A stretch of 16,259 nt of DNA. Origin: Acidobacteriaceae bacterium (GTDB taxonomy: Bacteria > Acidobacteriota > Terriglobia > Terriglobales > SbA1). Below, piece by piece: positions 1 to 8,675 of the stretch. Position 1 is the first letter of the stretch, and each line of letters opens with the position of its first letter. The translations under genes and the position numbers were made by a program. Below the pieces are notes generated by a model. That model had not been told where the DNA came from and ran no database searches. It worked only from the letters and a program-made list of their open reading frames with translations. The stretch is taken from NCBI GenBank assembly GCA_019237515.1, contig JAFAGX010000582.1, positions 1-16,259 of the forward strand. Reading direction: 5' to 3'.

Positions 1-736
1 CGAGGTCTTCCAGCCAAAGCATCTGTGACTGAAAAACCACGCCGAAATTGCGTGAGATCGAATGCGCAACTTCATCCAGCGAGACCTCACGCCCTAACTC
101 GTTCTTCATGGACGTTACGGGTTTCGCAACGATGCCACAAGGAATAATCAGATTGAAGTAATCGAGCTCGGTATTTACGTTGACCGCGAATCCGTGCGAA
201 GTTACTCCGCGCGAAATATGCACGCCGATGGCGGCAATCTTCGCTTCCTCGCTGCCGCACTGTTTTCGGCCTGAACGGGCCGGTTCGCCCGTCCCGCTCT
301 GAAAAGGGTCCGTCCATACGCCGGTCAGGCCTTTAATCCGCTGGGTGGAAATCCCGAAATCGGCGCAGGTGCGGATAAGCACTTCTTCCAGACCCCGAAC
401 ATAGTCTATGGCGCCGAGCGTTTTCCGTTTTCCGCTTGGTGAGTTCATCCCTCTTAGGTCAAATATGGGATAGCCGACGATTTGGCCCGGACCATGAAAG
501 GTCACGTCTCCGCCGCGGTCGCATTCAAACAGTTCAACTCCCCGCTCCACCAATTTGTCGCCCGAAGCTAGTACGTTTTCTCGTTTTGCGTTGCGTCCGA
601 GGGTAATCACCGGGTTGTGCTCGAGAAGGAGAATCGCGTCCCCAATTTTATCTTCTTTGCGCAACTCCACCAGCCGTTGCTGCAGGCGCAGCCCCGTCTG
701 GTAATCGACCACACCGAGTTGGATCACAGAGATCAA
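1..736 (-). CDS. lipB: Octanoyl-[acyl-carrier-protein]:protein N-octanoyltransferase LipB (3' end cut by window edge)
   Basis: LipB moves the octanoyl group from acyl carrier protein to the lipoyl domains of 2-oxoacid dehydrogenases and GcvH, the first step of cytoplasmic lipoate synthesis. Reading leftward from 736, the frame is open to the window edge (245 codons; E. coli LipB has 213). Numbered from TTG 736, hallmarks are LGVVDY (7-12), GGDVTFHGPGQIVGYP (75-90, with H81), KIAAIGV (catalytic Lys166), VTSHGFAVNVNTEL, and IIPCGI (catalytic Cys200, codon 137-139). Start is uncertain: there is no ATG, and TTG 736 (LISVIQLG) or GTG 727 fits the family N-terminus. The frame stays open further upstream. 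Odd: about 24 residues lie between Trp141 and Lys166 where E. coli LipB has about 4. It diverges from kdsC with roughly 160 bp between the two starts. Family call is very secure; the start is not. Confidence 0.95.
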   Translation of the reverse strand, partial: MISVIQLGVVDYQTGLRLQQRLVELRKEDKIGDAILLLEHNPVITLGRNAKRENVLASGDKLVERGVELFECDRGGDVTFHGPGQIVGYPIFDLRGMNSPSGKRKTLGAIDYVRGLEEVLIRTCADFGISTQRIKGLTGVWTDPFQSGTGEPARSGRKQCGSEEAKIAAIGVHISRGVTSHGFAVNVNTELDYFNLIIPCGIVAKPVTSMKNELGREVSLDEVAHSISRNFGVVFQSQMLWLEDL

Positions 737-889
737 GGTCGGCAGCAGGGAACGAACCGTGAGGCTCCGGACGCCAAACAGTCCTTCTAGAATAACCCAG
801 CCTCGTTGCTCCTGGTGGCTGGCCGTGCTGTTTGAGATCAGTCCTTCTCTGTATTTCCTTGGAGTGTTAGCGTATCGTATTTCGGTTCG

Positions 890-893
890 GGAG
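890..893 (+). promoter_or_regulatory. Ribosome binding site deciding the TTG start of kdsC
   Basis: GGAG inside CGGGAGA sits 6 nt before TTG 900. It is the only good Shine-Dalgarno match near the conserved part of the protein. It favours TTG 900 over the distant in-frame ATG at 759, whose extra 47 residues match nothing in the KdsC family. Confidence 0.6.
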
Positions 894-899
894 AACTCT

Positions 900-1457
900 T
901 TGACAACCCGCGCCAAAATATCTGCTGCCCTTAAACAACGAGCTGCCCAAATCAAACTATTGCTGATGGACGTGGACGGCACAATGACTTCGGGCGCCGT
1001 CACCCTGCTTTCGCAAAACGACGGAACTGCCCTCGAAATCAAAACTTTTGATGCTCACGACGGCCAGGGGCTTACGCTGGCTCACACTGCGGGCCTGCTG
1101 ACGGGCTGCATTACCGGCCGCGAGAGTTCCGCGCTGCTCCGTCGCGCACACGAAATGAATATGGATTTCATTTACATGAAGCAGCCCCTTAAAATGCCGG
1201 CGTACGAGGAAATTTTGCGAAAGGCAGCAGCAACCGACCCGGTTGTTGCTTACATGGGCGACGATCTTCCCGATCTACCGTTGATGCGCCGCGCAGGTTT
1301 AGCCATTGCCGTTGGTAACGCGGTGCCCGAAGTCAAGAAAGCCGCGCATTACGTTACAACGGCCATTGCTGGTCAGGGCGCCGTCCGCGAGGCTGTCGAG
1401 CTCATTCTGAAGTCAAAAGGCATTTGGAACGAAATGATCGACAAAGCACGAGCCTAA
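900..1457 (+). CDS. kdsC: KdsC-like HAD phosphatase (3-deoxy-D-manno-octulosonate 8-phosphate phosphatase)
   Basis: Predicted to remove phosphate from Kdo-8-phosphate to give free Kdo for the LPS inner core, in the cytoplasm. The 185 residues from TTG 900 match the usual 170-190 of the family, small cap-less HADs that form tetramers. Visible motifs: LLLMDVDGTMTSG with nucleophile Asp24 and acid/base Asp26, the FDAHDGQGL segment (50-58), ITGRES with Thr72 (motif II), a Lys-containing stretch near 94-98 (motif III), GDDLPD (120-125, metal ligands, motif IV) and GQGAVREAVELIL near the C-terminus. The frame also extends upstream to an ATG at 759, but that part lies in the lipB leader and looks non-family. 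No other Kdo gene (kdsA, kdsD, kdsB) is next to it, so its link to the exporter operon downstream is only positional. A related KdsC-like phosphatase with another sugar substrate is possible. Confidence 0.88.
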   Translation: MTTRAKISAALKQRAAQIKLLLMDVDGTMTSGAVTLLSQNDGTALEIKTFDAHDGQGLTLAHTAGLLTGCITGRESSALLRRAHEMNMDFIYMKQPLKMPAYEEILRKAAATDPVVAYMGDDLPDLPLMRRAGLAIAVGNAVPEVKKAAHYVTTAIAGQGAVREAVELILKSKGIWNEMIDKARA

Positions 1458-1489
1458 GCGAGATCCGTTTTTCCCGGACCTGATCGCGC

Positions 1490-1525
1490 CCTGTTCGTAT
1501 TCGGACACTGCATCCCACGAACGGG
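1490..1525. promoter_or_regulatory. Inverted repeat in the kdsC-adaptor spacer (possible operator or hairpin)
   Basis: CCTGTTCGT (1490-1498) pairs with ACGAACGGG (1517-1525), giving 9 pairs including one G-U across an 18-nt loop. It starts 33 bp after the kdsC stop. No U-run follows, so it is a poor intrinsic terminator; a repressor operator or chance pairing are alternatives. I see no convincing -35/-10 pair elsewhere in 1458-1627, though the export operon's promoter should be here. Confidence 0.3.
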
Positions 1526-1627
1526 CAAAAGCACAAAGTTCCTGCAACGCACTTCTCACCCAAACTGCTCAAGACACGCGGATTAGATCCTCAAGGCTGT
1601 GGTAGAAGGCGTGCCACTTGTGTTGGT

Positions 1628-2887
1628 ATGGATATTGCCCGCCCGAACGTTGCGCGACAGAAACGCCGTCGCCAGATCATTTATATAGCCGTTGGAATTA
1701 TATTTCTCGTCCTGGTGACGATGGGGCTATCGCGGTTGAAGCCCGCCGCTCCTACCGTGGAACGCTCTACTGTCTGGATTGATACCGTAAAGCGCGGCTC
1801 TGTACTTCGGCAAGTGCGTGGCCTGGGAACGCTGGTTCCTATGGAAGGCTCGATCCAATGGATTCCAGCCATCACCGAGGGCCGGGTTGAAAAAATTATC
1901 GAGCTCCCCGGAACTTCTGTGAAGCCAGAGACCGTATTACTGGAAATGAGCAACCCGCAGCTTCAGCAGGAAACGCTGGACGCGTCACTAAAGCTGAAAG
2001 CGGATGAGGCGGATTACAAGAACCTGCAAACCCAGCTTGCCAGCCAGGTGCTGGCCCAAAAATCGCTGGCTGCGCAGGCGCAATCGGAGTACAGCCAGGC
2101 CAAAATGCAGGCCGATATCGATACTCAGCTGGCGAAACTGGGTGTGATCTCGGAACTCAGTGAGAAAGTTTCCAACCAGAAGGCTGACGAGCTGTCGACG
2201 CGCAACGACATCGAAAAACAAAGACTGGTCAACAGCTCGGAGGTTTTGCAGGCACAGCTGCAAGCCAAACAGGCGGAACTTGAACAGGTCCGCGCGTTGG
2301 CTCAACTAAAGCAGCAGCAATTTGACAAGTTGCGAGTGCGGGCGGGAATCGCTGGGGTTCTGCAGGAGTTGCCATTGAAGGTCGGGCAGTGGGTGACCCC
2401 GGGTACAACCTTGGCGAAAGTGGTCCAGCCGCAGCGCCTGAAAGCTGAACTGAAGATCGCCGAGACCCAGGCCAAGGACATTCAGCTCGGCCAACCCGCT
2501 TCAGTTGACACGCATAATGGCGTAATTTCTGGTCACGTTACGCGTATTGATCCGTCTGTACAGAACGGGACGGTCACGGTAGACGTTGCACTGGACAGTT
2601 CCTTGCCTCAAGGCGCGCGGCCTGATCTCAGTGTCGACGGGACGATTGATTTGGAAAAAATGCAGAACGTGTTATACGTCGGCCGTCCTGCGTTCGGCCA
2701 GGAGCAAAGCACGGTGGGGATGTTCAAGCTGGAACCCGATAGCACCAATGCAGTGCGGGCGCAAGTAAAGCTCGGTCGGAGTTCGGTCAACACGGTAGAA
2801 ATTTTGCAAGGATTAAAAGAGGGCGACCAGGTGATTCTGTCTGACATGTCGCGCTGGGACAACTTCGATCGCATTCGGTTGGAGTAA
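1628..2887 (+). CDS. HlyD/MacA-type periplasmic adaptor (membrane fusion protein)
   Basis: Periplasmic adaptor that should link the inner-membrane ABC permeases to the TolC-type channel encoded at the operon's end. The 419 residues show a basic cytoplasmic tail (RQKRRR, 10-15), one signal-anchor helix (about 17-34), a first lipoyl half-motif (about 82-110), a long Gln/Ala/Leu-rich coiled coil (about 112-236, uninterrupted by Pro or Gly except near 172), a second lipoyl half-motif (about 241-266, with VGQWVTPGTTL), then beta-barrel and membrane-proximal domains ending in EGDQVILSDMSRWDNFDRIRLE-like sequence. The anchor helix without a lipobox fits MacA rather than lipidated AcrA. ATG 1628 is the first sensible start; AGAAGG at 1604-1609 is 18 nt away, too far for a strong ribosome site, so translation may be weak or the start imperfect. 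Pairing with ABC rather than RND genes decides the transporter class. Confidence 0.9.
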   Translation: MDIARPNVARQKRRRQIIYIAVGIIFLVLVTMGLSRLKPAAPTVERSTVWIDTVKRGSVLRQVRGLGTLVPMEGSIQWIPAITEGRVEKIIELPGTSVKPETVLLEMSNPQLQQETLDASLKLKADEADYKNLQTQLASQVLAQKSLAAQAQSEYSQAKMQADIDTQLAKLGVISELSEKVSNQKADELSTRNDIEKQRLVNSSEVLQAQLQAKQAELEQVRALAQLKQQQFDKLRVRAGIAGVLQELPLKVGQWVTPGTTLAKVVQPQRLKAELKIAETQAKDIQLGQPASVDTHNGVISGHVTRIDPSVQNGTVTVDVALDSSLPQGARPDLSVDGTIDLEKMQNVLYVGRPAFGQEQSTVGMFKLEPDSTNAVRAQVKLGRSSVNTVEILQGLKEGDQVILSDMSRWDNFDRIRLE

Positions 2888-2892
2888 GGATA

Positions 2893-2963
2893 CTCTGTGC
2901 TCCTCTGTGTCCTCCGTGGTTTGCAATGATAACGGAGCACCACAGAGGACAGCGTTCACGGAG
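2893..2963. repeat. REP-like imperfect palindrome between adaptor and ATPase 1
   Basis: The inner arms 2908-2920 (TGTCCTCCGTGGT) and 2939-2951 (ACCACAGAGGACA) match at 12 of 13 positions around an 18-nt loop. Outer arms 2893-2899 (CTCTGTG) and 2957-2963 (CACGGAG) match at 6 of 7, separated from the inner arms by unpaired stretches of 8 and 5 nt. The CTCTGTG/CCTCTGTGG wording resembles short dispersed intergenic repeats I recall from environmental, including acidobacterial, genomes; that is memory, not a search. In the transcript it would fold between two operon genes and could stabilise the adaptor mRNA or lower read-through. It occupies nearly the whole gap. Confidence 0.6.
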
Positions 2964-2978
2964 CAAAACAGGATCACG

Positions 2979-2984
2979 AAAGGA
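2979..2984 (+). promoter_or_regulatory. Ribosome binding site fixing the ATPase 1 start
   Basis: AAAGGA lies 6 nt before ATG 2991. It supports that start over the in-frame ATG at 2907, which lies inside the palindromic repeat and would add 28 residues unlike any ABC ATPase N-terminus. Confidence 0.65.
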
Positions 2985-2990
2985 ATCGGC

Positions 2991-3692
2991 ATGGCTGCAA
3001 CAAACGGCACGATGATTCGCATGGAGAACATCACGAAGGTCTTCTACACCGACGAGGTGGAGACTCACGCGCTCTCGGGAATTCATTTGGAGATTCGCAA
3101 AGGGGAATACGTGTCGATCGCCGGACCGTCTGGCTCCGGCAAGTCGACGCTTCTGGCGCTGATCGGCTTGCTGGACTCGCCCTCGGATGGAAGCTACATC
3201 CTCAATGGCCAGTCTGTCGCGAATCTCAATGTCAGTGAACGCTCTCGCATTCGCAATCGCGAAATCGGTTTTATTTTCCAGAGTTTTAATCTCATCGGTG
3301 ATCTGAACGTGTACGAGAACGTGGAGCTTCCGTTGACCTATCGCGGCATGCCTTCCGCGGAACGCAAGCAACGCGTACACACGGCACTGGAGCGTGTCGG
3401 GATGAGCCATCGCACGAAGCACTATCCATCGCAGCTTTCCGGAGGTCAGCAACAGAGGGTCGCTGTCGCGCGAGCGCTGGGAGGTTCGCCGGCTATCCTG
3501 CTTGCCGACGAGCCCACAGGCAATCTTGATTCCCGCAATGCTGAAGCAGTCATGGATTTAATGCGCGACCTGCATCGTGAAGGTGCGACGATCTGCATGG
3601 TGACGCACGATCCCAGATTCGCTAAGCATGCCGAACGGCAGATTCATCTTTTTGATGGCCGGGTGGTCGAGGAGAGTGTTGAGGTTGCCTAA
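2991..3692 (+). CDS. ABC transporter ATP-binding protein, MacB/LolD type (ATPase 1)
   Basis: Free-standing nucleotide-binding subunit that should dimerise and power the FtsX-fold permeases that follow it. From ATG 2991 it is 233 residues, normal for LolD-like ATPases. All motifs are canonical: Walker [10 protein letters not shown] (45-53), Q-loop FQSFNL (Gln97), signature LSGGQQQR (149-156), Walker B ILLADEP with Glu174, D-loop GNLD (177-180), H-loop VTHD (His206). FIFQSFNLI and ENVELPL are typical of the MacB/LolD/FtsE branch. An in-frame ATG at 2907 lies inside the upstream repeat; the AAAGGA before 2991 decides the start. A second possible start is ATG 3012 (MIRMENITK). Its TAA shares a base with the next ATG (TAATG), so permease 1 is probably translationally coupled. 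It seems catalytically complete, unlike ATPase 2, whose D-loop differs. Confidence 0.95.
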   Translation: MAATNGTMIRMENITKVFYTDEVETHALSGIHLEIRKGEYVSIAGPSGSGKSTLLALIGLLDSPSDGSYILNGQSVANLNVSERSRIRNREIGFIFQSFNLIGDLNVYENVELPLTYRGMPSAERKQRVHTALERVGMSHRTKHYPSQLSGGQQQRVAVARALGGSPAILLADEPTGNLDSRNAEAVMDLMRDLHREGATICMVTHDPRFAKHAERQIHLFDGRVVEESVEVA

Positions 3693-6163
3693 TGGAAACA
3701 TTGCTTCAGGACGTTCGTTACGGTTTCCGCATGCTGCGCAAGTCGCCGGGCTTCGCTGCTGTGGCCATCATTACTTTGGCCTTGGGGATCGGCGCCAATA
3801 CCGCCATTTTTTCGGTTGTGAGTGGCGTGCTCCTGAATCCGCTGCCATATCCGCAACCGGACGAGTTGGTGGCTATCTATCAGCGGAGTTCCCACTTCAC
3901 CGAAGCTTCGATCCCGTATCCGAATTTCCTTGATTGGCAAAGGGACAATCGTTCGTTTGCCGCTATCGCGGCGTATCGTTCGGAAGATTTCAATCTCACT
4001 GGATTGGGCAATCCGGAACGGCTGAAAGGTGGAATGGTTTCAGCTTCCTTCTTTCCGATCTTCGGTGTGAAACCCCTGTTAGGTCGAACATTCACCGAAT
4101 CAGAGGACCTGCTAGGCGGAGCGCCTGTAGCGCTAATCACGCAGGAGCTCTGGAAGCAAAAATTTGGCTCCTCGCCCGACATTGTCGGAAAGTCTCTCGA
4201 TCTGAACGATACGTTGTACACCATTGTTGGGATCATTCCGGCGAGCTTCCACTACCGCAACAATAATTTTGGTGAGGACAAGGACGTATTCATTCCGCTC
4301 GGCCAGTGGAACGATCCGCTGTTTCGCGATCGGCACACAGGCATGGGTATGGATGCCGTGGGCAGACTGAAACCGGGGGTCACGGTTGAGCAAGCGAGAG
4401 CGGACATGAACGCGGTCGCCGCCCATCTCGCGCAAATCTATCCTGACAGCAACAAGAATAGCGGCGTAACCCTCGTTCCGCTAAAACAAAACCTGGTTGG
4501 AGACGAGCATAACCTTTTTGGAAACGTCCGCCCATTCCTCCTGGTGCTTCTGGCCGCCGTAGGTTTTGTTCTGTTGATCGCTTGCGCAAACGTGGCTAAC
4601 CTGCTGCTGGCGCGATCGACTGCCAGAATGCGTGAGGTCGCGGTGCGAACGGCTCTTGGCGCGAGCCCAAGACGAATCGTGCGGCAAGTGCTGACCGAGA
4701 GCCTACTGTTGGCGCTGATCGGCGGAGCGCTGGGTTTGCTGATCGCCGCATGGGGAACCCAGGCGGCCATTAAGGTGCTGCCCGATGGTTTGCCCCGCGC
4801 CGACGAAATTCATCTAGACGGTCCGGTCCTGATGTTTACATTGGGCGCGTCGATACTGGCCGGCATTCTTTTCGGCTCAATACCCGCATGGAAGATCGCC
4901 GGGACGAACCTCCAGGAGATTTTGAAAGAAGGCGGGAGAGGCTCCAGCGGACGGCACCGGACACAAGGTGTAATCGTCGCCGTGGAAATGGCTCTGGCGT
5001 TGGTATTGCTCGCGGGCGCTGGATTGATGATCCGGAGCATTGCCAAGCTGTGGTACATCAATCCCGGATTCGATCCGCGCGGCGTGATGAGCTTCGAGCT
5101 TGCGTCTGGCAAGACTCTGGGCAGCACGCCCGCAGCAATCCGATCGGCATTTCGTCAGCTTCACGGCGCCATTGCCGCGGTGCCGGGCGTGCAGAGTATC
5201 TCGCTGACCGCCGGTTCTTCCGTGATGGAAGGGGATTCCGAGGTCCCACTGTGGCTCGAAGGAGAGCCCAAACCATTTACGCAGTCGGAAATGAAGGAAT
5301 CGCTGTTTTACGTGACCCAGCCAGATTACCTCCAGGTGATGCGAGTCCCATTACGACGGGGGCGTTTTCTGCAGGATTCGGATAACGAGACTACGGCACC
5401 TGTCGTCGTGATCGATGAAGAGTTTGCTCGAAGGTTTTTTGGCAATCGTGATCCCATCGGCGCGCGCGTCAACTTCAGCATCCTCAATCTCACTGCTGAG
5501 GTTGTTGGTATTACGGGGCACGTGAAGCAGTGGGGGCTCGATGAGAATGAAAAATCCCCGGTTCATGCGCAATGTTATTTTTCGCTTTTTCAAACTCCTG
5601 ATGGACTTTTGAGTTTGTTTGCACATGGAATGCAAGCCGTGGCTCGGACCGAACCGCAGATTATCCACGACGTGCACCCAATTAGCCGTGCTGTGCAGTC
5701 GGTGAACGGCGACATGGTTGTTTACCGGACCATGACTATGACCGACGTCATTGCAGAATCATTGGCGACCCAGCGATTCGCAATGATGCTGCTGGGGATC
5801 TTCGCGGCCCTCGCCACCGTGCTCGCATCGGTCGGTATTTACGGCGTAATTTCCTACATTGCAAGCCAACGGACTCACGAGATCGGTATTCGCATGGCGC
5901 TCGGAGCCAAACAGGGCGATGTATTGCGCATGGTCCTGTCGCAGGCCGGGAGGATGGCGATCATCGGGGTGGCCATCGGGCTTGTTGCTGGGTTTGTCCT
6001 TATGCGCCTCATGGCCAGCCTGTTATTCGGAGTGAGCACGCACGACCCAATCACCTTTATAGCAGTGGCGCTGCTGCTGATCATTGTGGCGCTAGCGGCA
6101 TGCTACATACCCGCCAGACGTGCCAGCGCCATCGATCCCATGGACGCGTTGAGGTACGAATAA
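3692..6163 (+). CDS. ADOP-type ABC permease 1 (MacB_PCD-FtsX duplicated)
   Basis: Inner-membrane permease of the acidobacterial duplicated permease family, 823 residues, normal length. It consists of two MacB-like halves. Half 1: TM 21-48 in [12 protein letters not shown] context, periplasmic core about 50-278, FtsX helices about 280-306, 333-361 and 377-399. Half 2: TM about 427-449, periplasmic core about 455-690, FtsX helices about 694-721, 748-778 and 786-806. Each FtsX domain carries a probable coupling segment for the ATPase, [11 protein letters not shown] (314-324) and [11 protein letters not shown] (729-739). It ends in [10 protein letters not shown]. Eight helices in one chain equal the membrane part of a MacB dimer. 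It has no ATPase domain, so ATPase 1, overlapping by one base, is the natural partner. In the first periplasmic domain it resembles permease 4 (PNFLDW, GRTF, GIIPASF). Substrate unknown; macrolide export is not implied. Confidence 0.93.
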   Translation: METLLQDVRYGFRMLRKSPGFAAVAIITLALGIGANTAIFSVVSGVLLNPLPYPQPDELVAIYQRSSHFTEASIPYPNFLDWQRDNRSFAAIAAYRSEDFNLTGLGNPERLKGGMVSASFFPIFGVKPLLGRTFTESEDLLGGAPVALITQELWKQKFGSSPDIVGKSLDLNDTLYTIVGIIPASFHYRNNNFGEDKDVFIPLGQWNDPLFRDRHTGMGMDAVGRLKPGVTVEQARADMNAVAAHLAQIYPDSNKNSGVTLVPLKQNLVGDEHNLFGNVRPFLLVLLAAVGFVLLIACANVANLLLARSTARMREVAVRTALGASPRRIVRQVLTESLLLALIGGALGLLIAAWGTQAAIKVLPDGLPRADEIHLDGPVLMFTLGASILAGILFGSIPAWKIAGTNLQEILKEGGRGSSGRHRTQGVIVAVEMALALVLLAGAGLMIRSIAKLWYINPGFDPRGVMSFELASGKTLGSTPAAIRSAFRQLHGAIAAVPGVQSISLTAGSSVMEGDSEVPLWLEGEPKPFTQSEMKESLFYVTQPDYLQVMRVPLRRGRFLQDSDNETTAPVVVIDEEFARRFFGNRDPIGARVNFSILNLTAEVVGITGHVKQWGLDENEKSPVHAQCYFSLFQTPDGLLSLFAHGMQAVARTEPQIIHDVHPISRAVQSVNGDMVVYRTMTMTDVIAESLATQRFAMMLLGIFAALATVLASVGIYGVISYIASQRTHEIGIRMALGAKQGDVLRMVLSQAGRMAIIGVAIGLVAGFVLMRLMASLLFGVSTHDPITFIAVALLLIIVALAACYIPARRASAIDPMDALRYE

Positions 6164-8622
6164 TGGAGACCTTCTTACAGGACGTACGGTACGGATTGCG
6201 GATGCTACGAAAATCCCCGGCATTCACCGCCGTTGCAGTGATCACTTTGGCCTTGGGGATTGGCGCTAACACCACAATTTTTAGCATGGTGAACTCATTT
6301 CTCCTGCGGCCGCTGCCGGTGCAAGATCCCGGACAGATCACGACGCTCACCATGATGCAAAAAGCTGGCGCCACGAACAACGTCTTCTCCGTCCCGGAGT
6401 ACCGTGACATCCGCAGCCAGACAAACAACATCTTTTCGGATCTGCTCGCGTACCAGTTCGGCATGGATGGGCTCAGCGCCGACGGCAAAACGGATCGCAT
6501 CCTGAGCAACTATGTCAGCGGGAATTTTTTCTCCATCCTGGGGCTCAAACCCACGCTCGGCCGCTTGATTCTCCCATCAGAGGGAGAGGTGATGGGAGCC
6601 GATCCGGTGATGGTCATTTCCTACTCTTTCTGGAAGACTCGGTTTGGCGGGGATGCGGACATCGTGGGGAAAAGAGTGGTGCTGGATGGGCACCCAGTCA
6701 CCATCGTCGGAGTCGGCCCGAAAAATTTTGACGGAATTAGTTGGTTTTTGAAGTGTCAGGCCTATTTGCCGCTCGGTATGGCTTTCATTGATGGCTATCC
6801 GCTGGACTTCATGAGCAACCGCAAGTTACAAATGGTTTTCTTGTACGGACGCTTGCGTCCGAATGTAAGCCTTACTGAAGCGCAAGCCACACTGGACGTC
6901 GTGGGGCAACGCCTGGCGCAGCAGTATCCCGATGCTTACAAGAACGAGAGCTTGCGAATCTTTCCCGAGCTGCGAGCCAGGCCAGCGCCGGATCCTAACA
7001 ACACGATGGTCGTGCTCTCAGGATTGTTTCTGGGATTGGCGACGTTGGTGCTGTTGCTCGCCTGCGTAAATGTCGCAAATATTCTGCTGGTTCGGGCAAC
7101 GGTTCGTGCCCGCGAAATGGCAATCCGTGCGGCGCTGGGAGCGGCTCGTAGCCGAATCGTGCGCCAGTTGGTCACCGAGAGCGTTGTTCTGGCGCTGGCT
7201 GGCGGGGCTGCCGGCATTCTGCTCGGACTCTGGGGAAGCACCTACCTGAGTTCGATGAACATCCATTTCGATATACCGATGCGATTCGATTTCAGTTTTG
7301 ACTGGCGCATCTTCGGTTTTGCCCTGGCACTTGCTCTGGCGACCGGCCTGGTCGTGGGTCTTATCCCTGCGCTGCGGGCCTCACGACAGGATTTAGCGAC
7401 GGTGCTGCATGAAGCCGGTCGCGGCATTGTTGGCGGGCGGCATCGCCTACGCGACGTGCTGGTCATCGCGCAAGTTGGTGGCTCGCTGATGTTGTTGATT
7501 ATTGCCATGCTTTTTACCCGAAGCCTCGGGAAAGCGCAACAAGCCGATCTCGGGTTTGAGCGGAATGGCGTGATCAACTTCACTATGGATCCGACCGAGG
7601 TTGGATATCAAGAAGAACAGGGACGCACATTCTACAAGTCTCTATTGGAGCGGGTGCGTGCCATACCGGGAGTCGAGTCGGCCACCACCGCTGCTGCAAC
7701 CCCGATGGGATATATCGGCGGGAATGATCTCGTTGATGTGGACGGGTACCAACCGCCCGCTGGTGAGGCAAAGACGCCTGTTGTCTATAACGTTGTTTCT
7801 TCGGATTATTTGCCGACATTGAGACTCTCGTTACTGCGTGGGCGGACTATCGATGACCGTGATATTCAAACCAGCCCATACGTAGCGTTAATCAACGAAG
7901 CGATGCGAAAGAAATTTTGGCCGGACGCTGATCCTATCGGCCGGTACTTCAAAATCGGAAGTGATCCACAACATTCCATCCAGGTAGTGGGTGTCGTTAA
8001 AGACGCACACGTTCAAACCTTTACAGGAACGATCAATCCTTACTTCTATCTGCCGTTCGCGCAGCATTACTCGGGGAACTCCCTGCAGAGCCTGCAGGTT
8101 CGCACTCCGGTTGCTCCTGCTAGCATGATTCCCCAGATTGAACAAGTCATTGAATCGCTTGCGCCTGGCATGCCCGTGTTCGACGTGCAGACAATGACCG
8201 AAGCTTTGAACACGCTCAACGGGCTTCTCCGTTTTCAAATTGCCGCCGGCATTGCAGCTGCCATGGGCCTACTGGGATTGATTCTGGCGGTGGTGGGAGT
8301 GTATGGCGTCATTTCTTACTCCGCAAACCAAAGGACCCACGAAATTGGGATACGCATGGCCATCGGCGCGGAGCCATTGGACATTTTGAAAATGATTTTT
8401 CGGCAGGGGCTCTTCATCGTCTGCCTTGGTTTGTTGGTCGGAACGGCAGGAGCATTCGCGAGCGCACGGGTGCTCAAGGGTTTTCTGGTTGTGAGCGCAA
8501 CCGATCCGGTGACGTACCTGCTAGTCGCGACCGGGCTGACCCTGGTCGCACTGTTTGCTTGCTATATTCCCGCGCGACGAGCAACCAGAATTGATCCCAT
8601 GATGGCGCTTCGCGAGGAATGA
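6163..8622 (+). CDS. ADOP-type ABC permease 2 (MacB_PCD-FtsX duplicated)
   Basis: Second duplicated permease of module 1, 819 residues from ATG 6163. This ATG overlaps the TAA of permease 1 (TAATG) and starts the family signature [21 protein letters not shown], so the in-frame ATG at 6100 inside the previous gene is rejected. Architecture: TM about 21-48, periplasmic core to about 280, FtsX helices about 283-309, 336-363 and 383-403, a TM about 431-452, second periplasmic core, then FtsX helices about 691-719, 746-775 and 782-802. Coupling segments are [11 protein letters not shown] (317-327) and [11 protein letters not shown] (726-736). The end reads [10 protein letters not shown], Glu in place of the Tyr seen in the other three. 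The first periplasmic core has [12 protein letters not shown] and a PKNFDG turn, shared in form with permease 3. Near the 5' end, 6244-6260 repeats 17 bases of permease 1 (3773-3789) at the same codons. Confidence 0.93.
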   Translation: METFLQDVRYGLRMLRKSPAFTAVAVITLALGIGANTTIFSMVNSFLLRPLPVQDPGQITTLTMMQKAGATNNVFSVPEYRDIRSQTNNIFSDLLAYQFGMDGLSADGKTDRILSNYVSGNFFSILGLKPTLGRLILPSEGEVMGADPVMVISYSFWKTRFGGDADIVGKRVVLDGHPVTIVGVGPKNFDGISWFLKCQAYLPLGMAFIDGYPLDFMSNRKLQMVFLYGRLRPNVSLTEAQATLDVVGQRLAQQYPDAYKNESLRIFPELRARPAPDPNNTMVVLSGLFLGLATLVLLLACVNVANILLVRATVRAREMAIRAALGAARSRIVRQLVTESVVLALAGGAAGILLGLWGSTYLSSMNIHFDIPMRFDFSFDWRIFGFALALALATGLVVGLIPALRASRQDLATVLHEAGRGIVGGRHRLRDVLVIAQVGGSLMLLIIAMLFTRSLGKAQQADLGFERNGVINFTMDPTEVGYQEEQGRTFYKSLLERVRAIPGVESATTAAATPMGYIGGNDLVDVDGYQPPAGEAKTPVVYNVVSSDYLPTLRLSLLRGRTIDDRDIQTSPYVALINEAMRKKFWPDADPIGRYFKIGSDPQHSIQVVGVVKDAHVQTFTGTINPYFYLPFAQHYSGNSLQSLQVRTPVAPASMIPQIEQVIESLAPGMPVFDVQTMTEALNTLNGLLRFQIAAGIAAAMGLLGLILAVVGVYGVISYSANQRTHEIGIRMAIGAEPLDILKMIFRQGLFIVCLGLLVGTAGAFASARVLKGFLVVSATDPVTYLLVATGLTLVALFACYIPARRATRIDPMMALREE

Positions 8623-8675
8623 GATGCACAGCCTACGCCATCTTTCACGCGACTAGTGCCACATAAAGGCAGGCG

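Noticed and set aside
779..848. 10-mer CAGTCCTTCT at 779-788 and again at 839-848, exactly 60 bp apart, between lipB and kdsC
   Set aside because: Short, direct and without an adjacent promoter match. It could be a regulator site, but chance is hard to exclude from one sequence.
2787..3452. Long minus-strand open frame (221 codons) opposite the adaptor end and ATPase 1
   Set aside because: It crosses the palindromic repeat, lies opposite a fully canonical ABC ATPase, and its translation shows no recognisable domain. It is a shadow of plus-strand codon use.
3773..6260. 17-base identity ACTTTGGCCTTGGGGAT at 3773-3789 and 6244-6260 as a possible mobile-element repeat
   Set aside because: The two copies sit at the same codons of homologous permeases, so common descent of the genes explains them.
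6081..6509. Minus-strand open frame of 142 codons across the permease 1-permease 2 junction
   Set aside because: Low-complexity, Ser/Arg-rich translation with no motif, opposite two well-supported genes.
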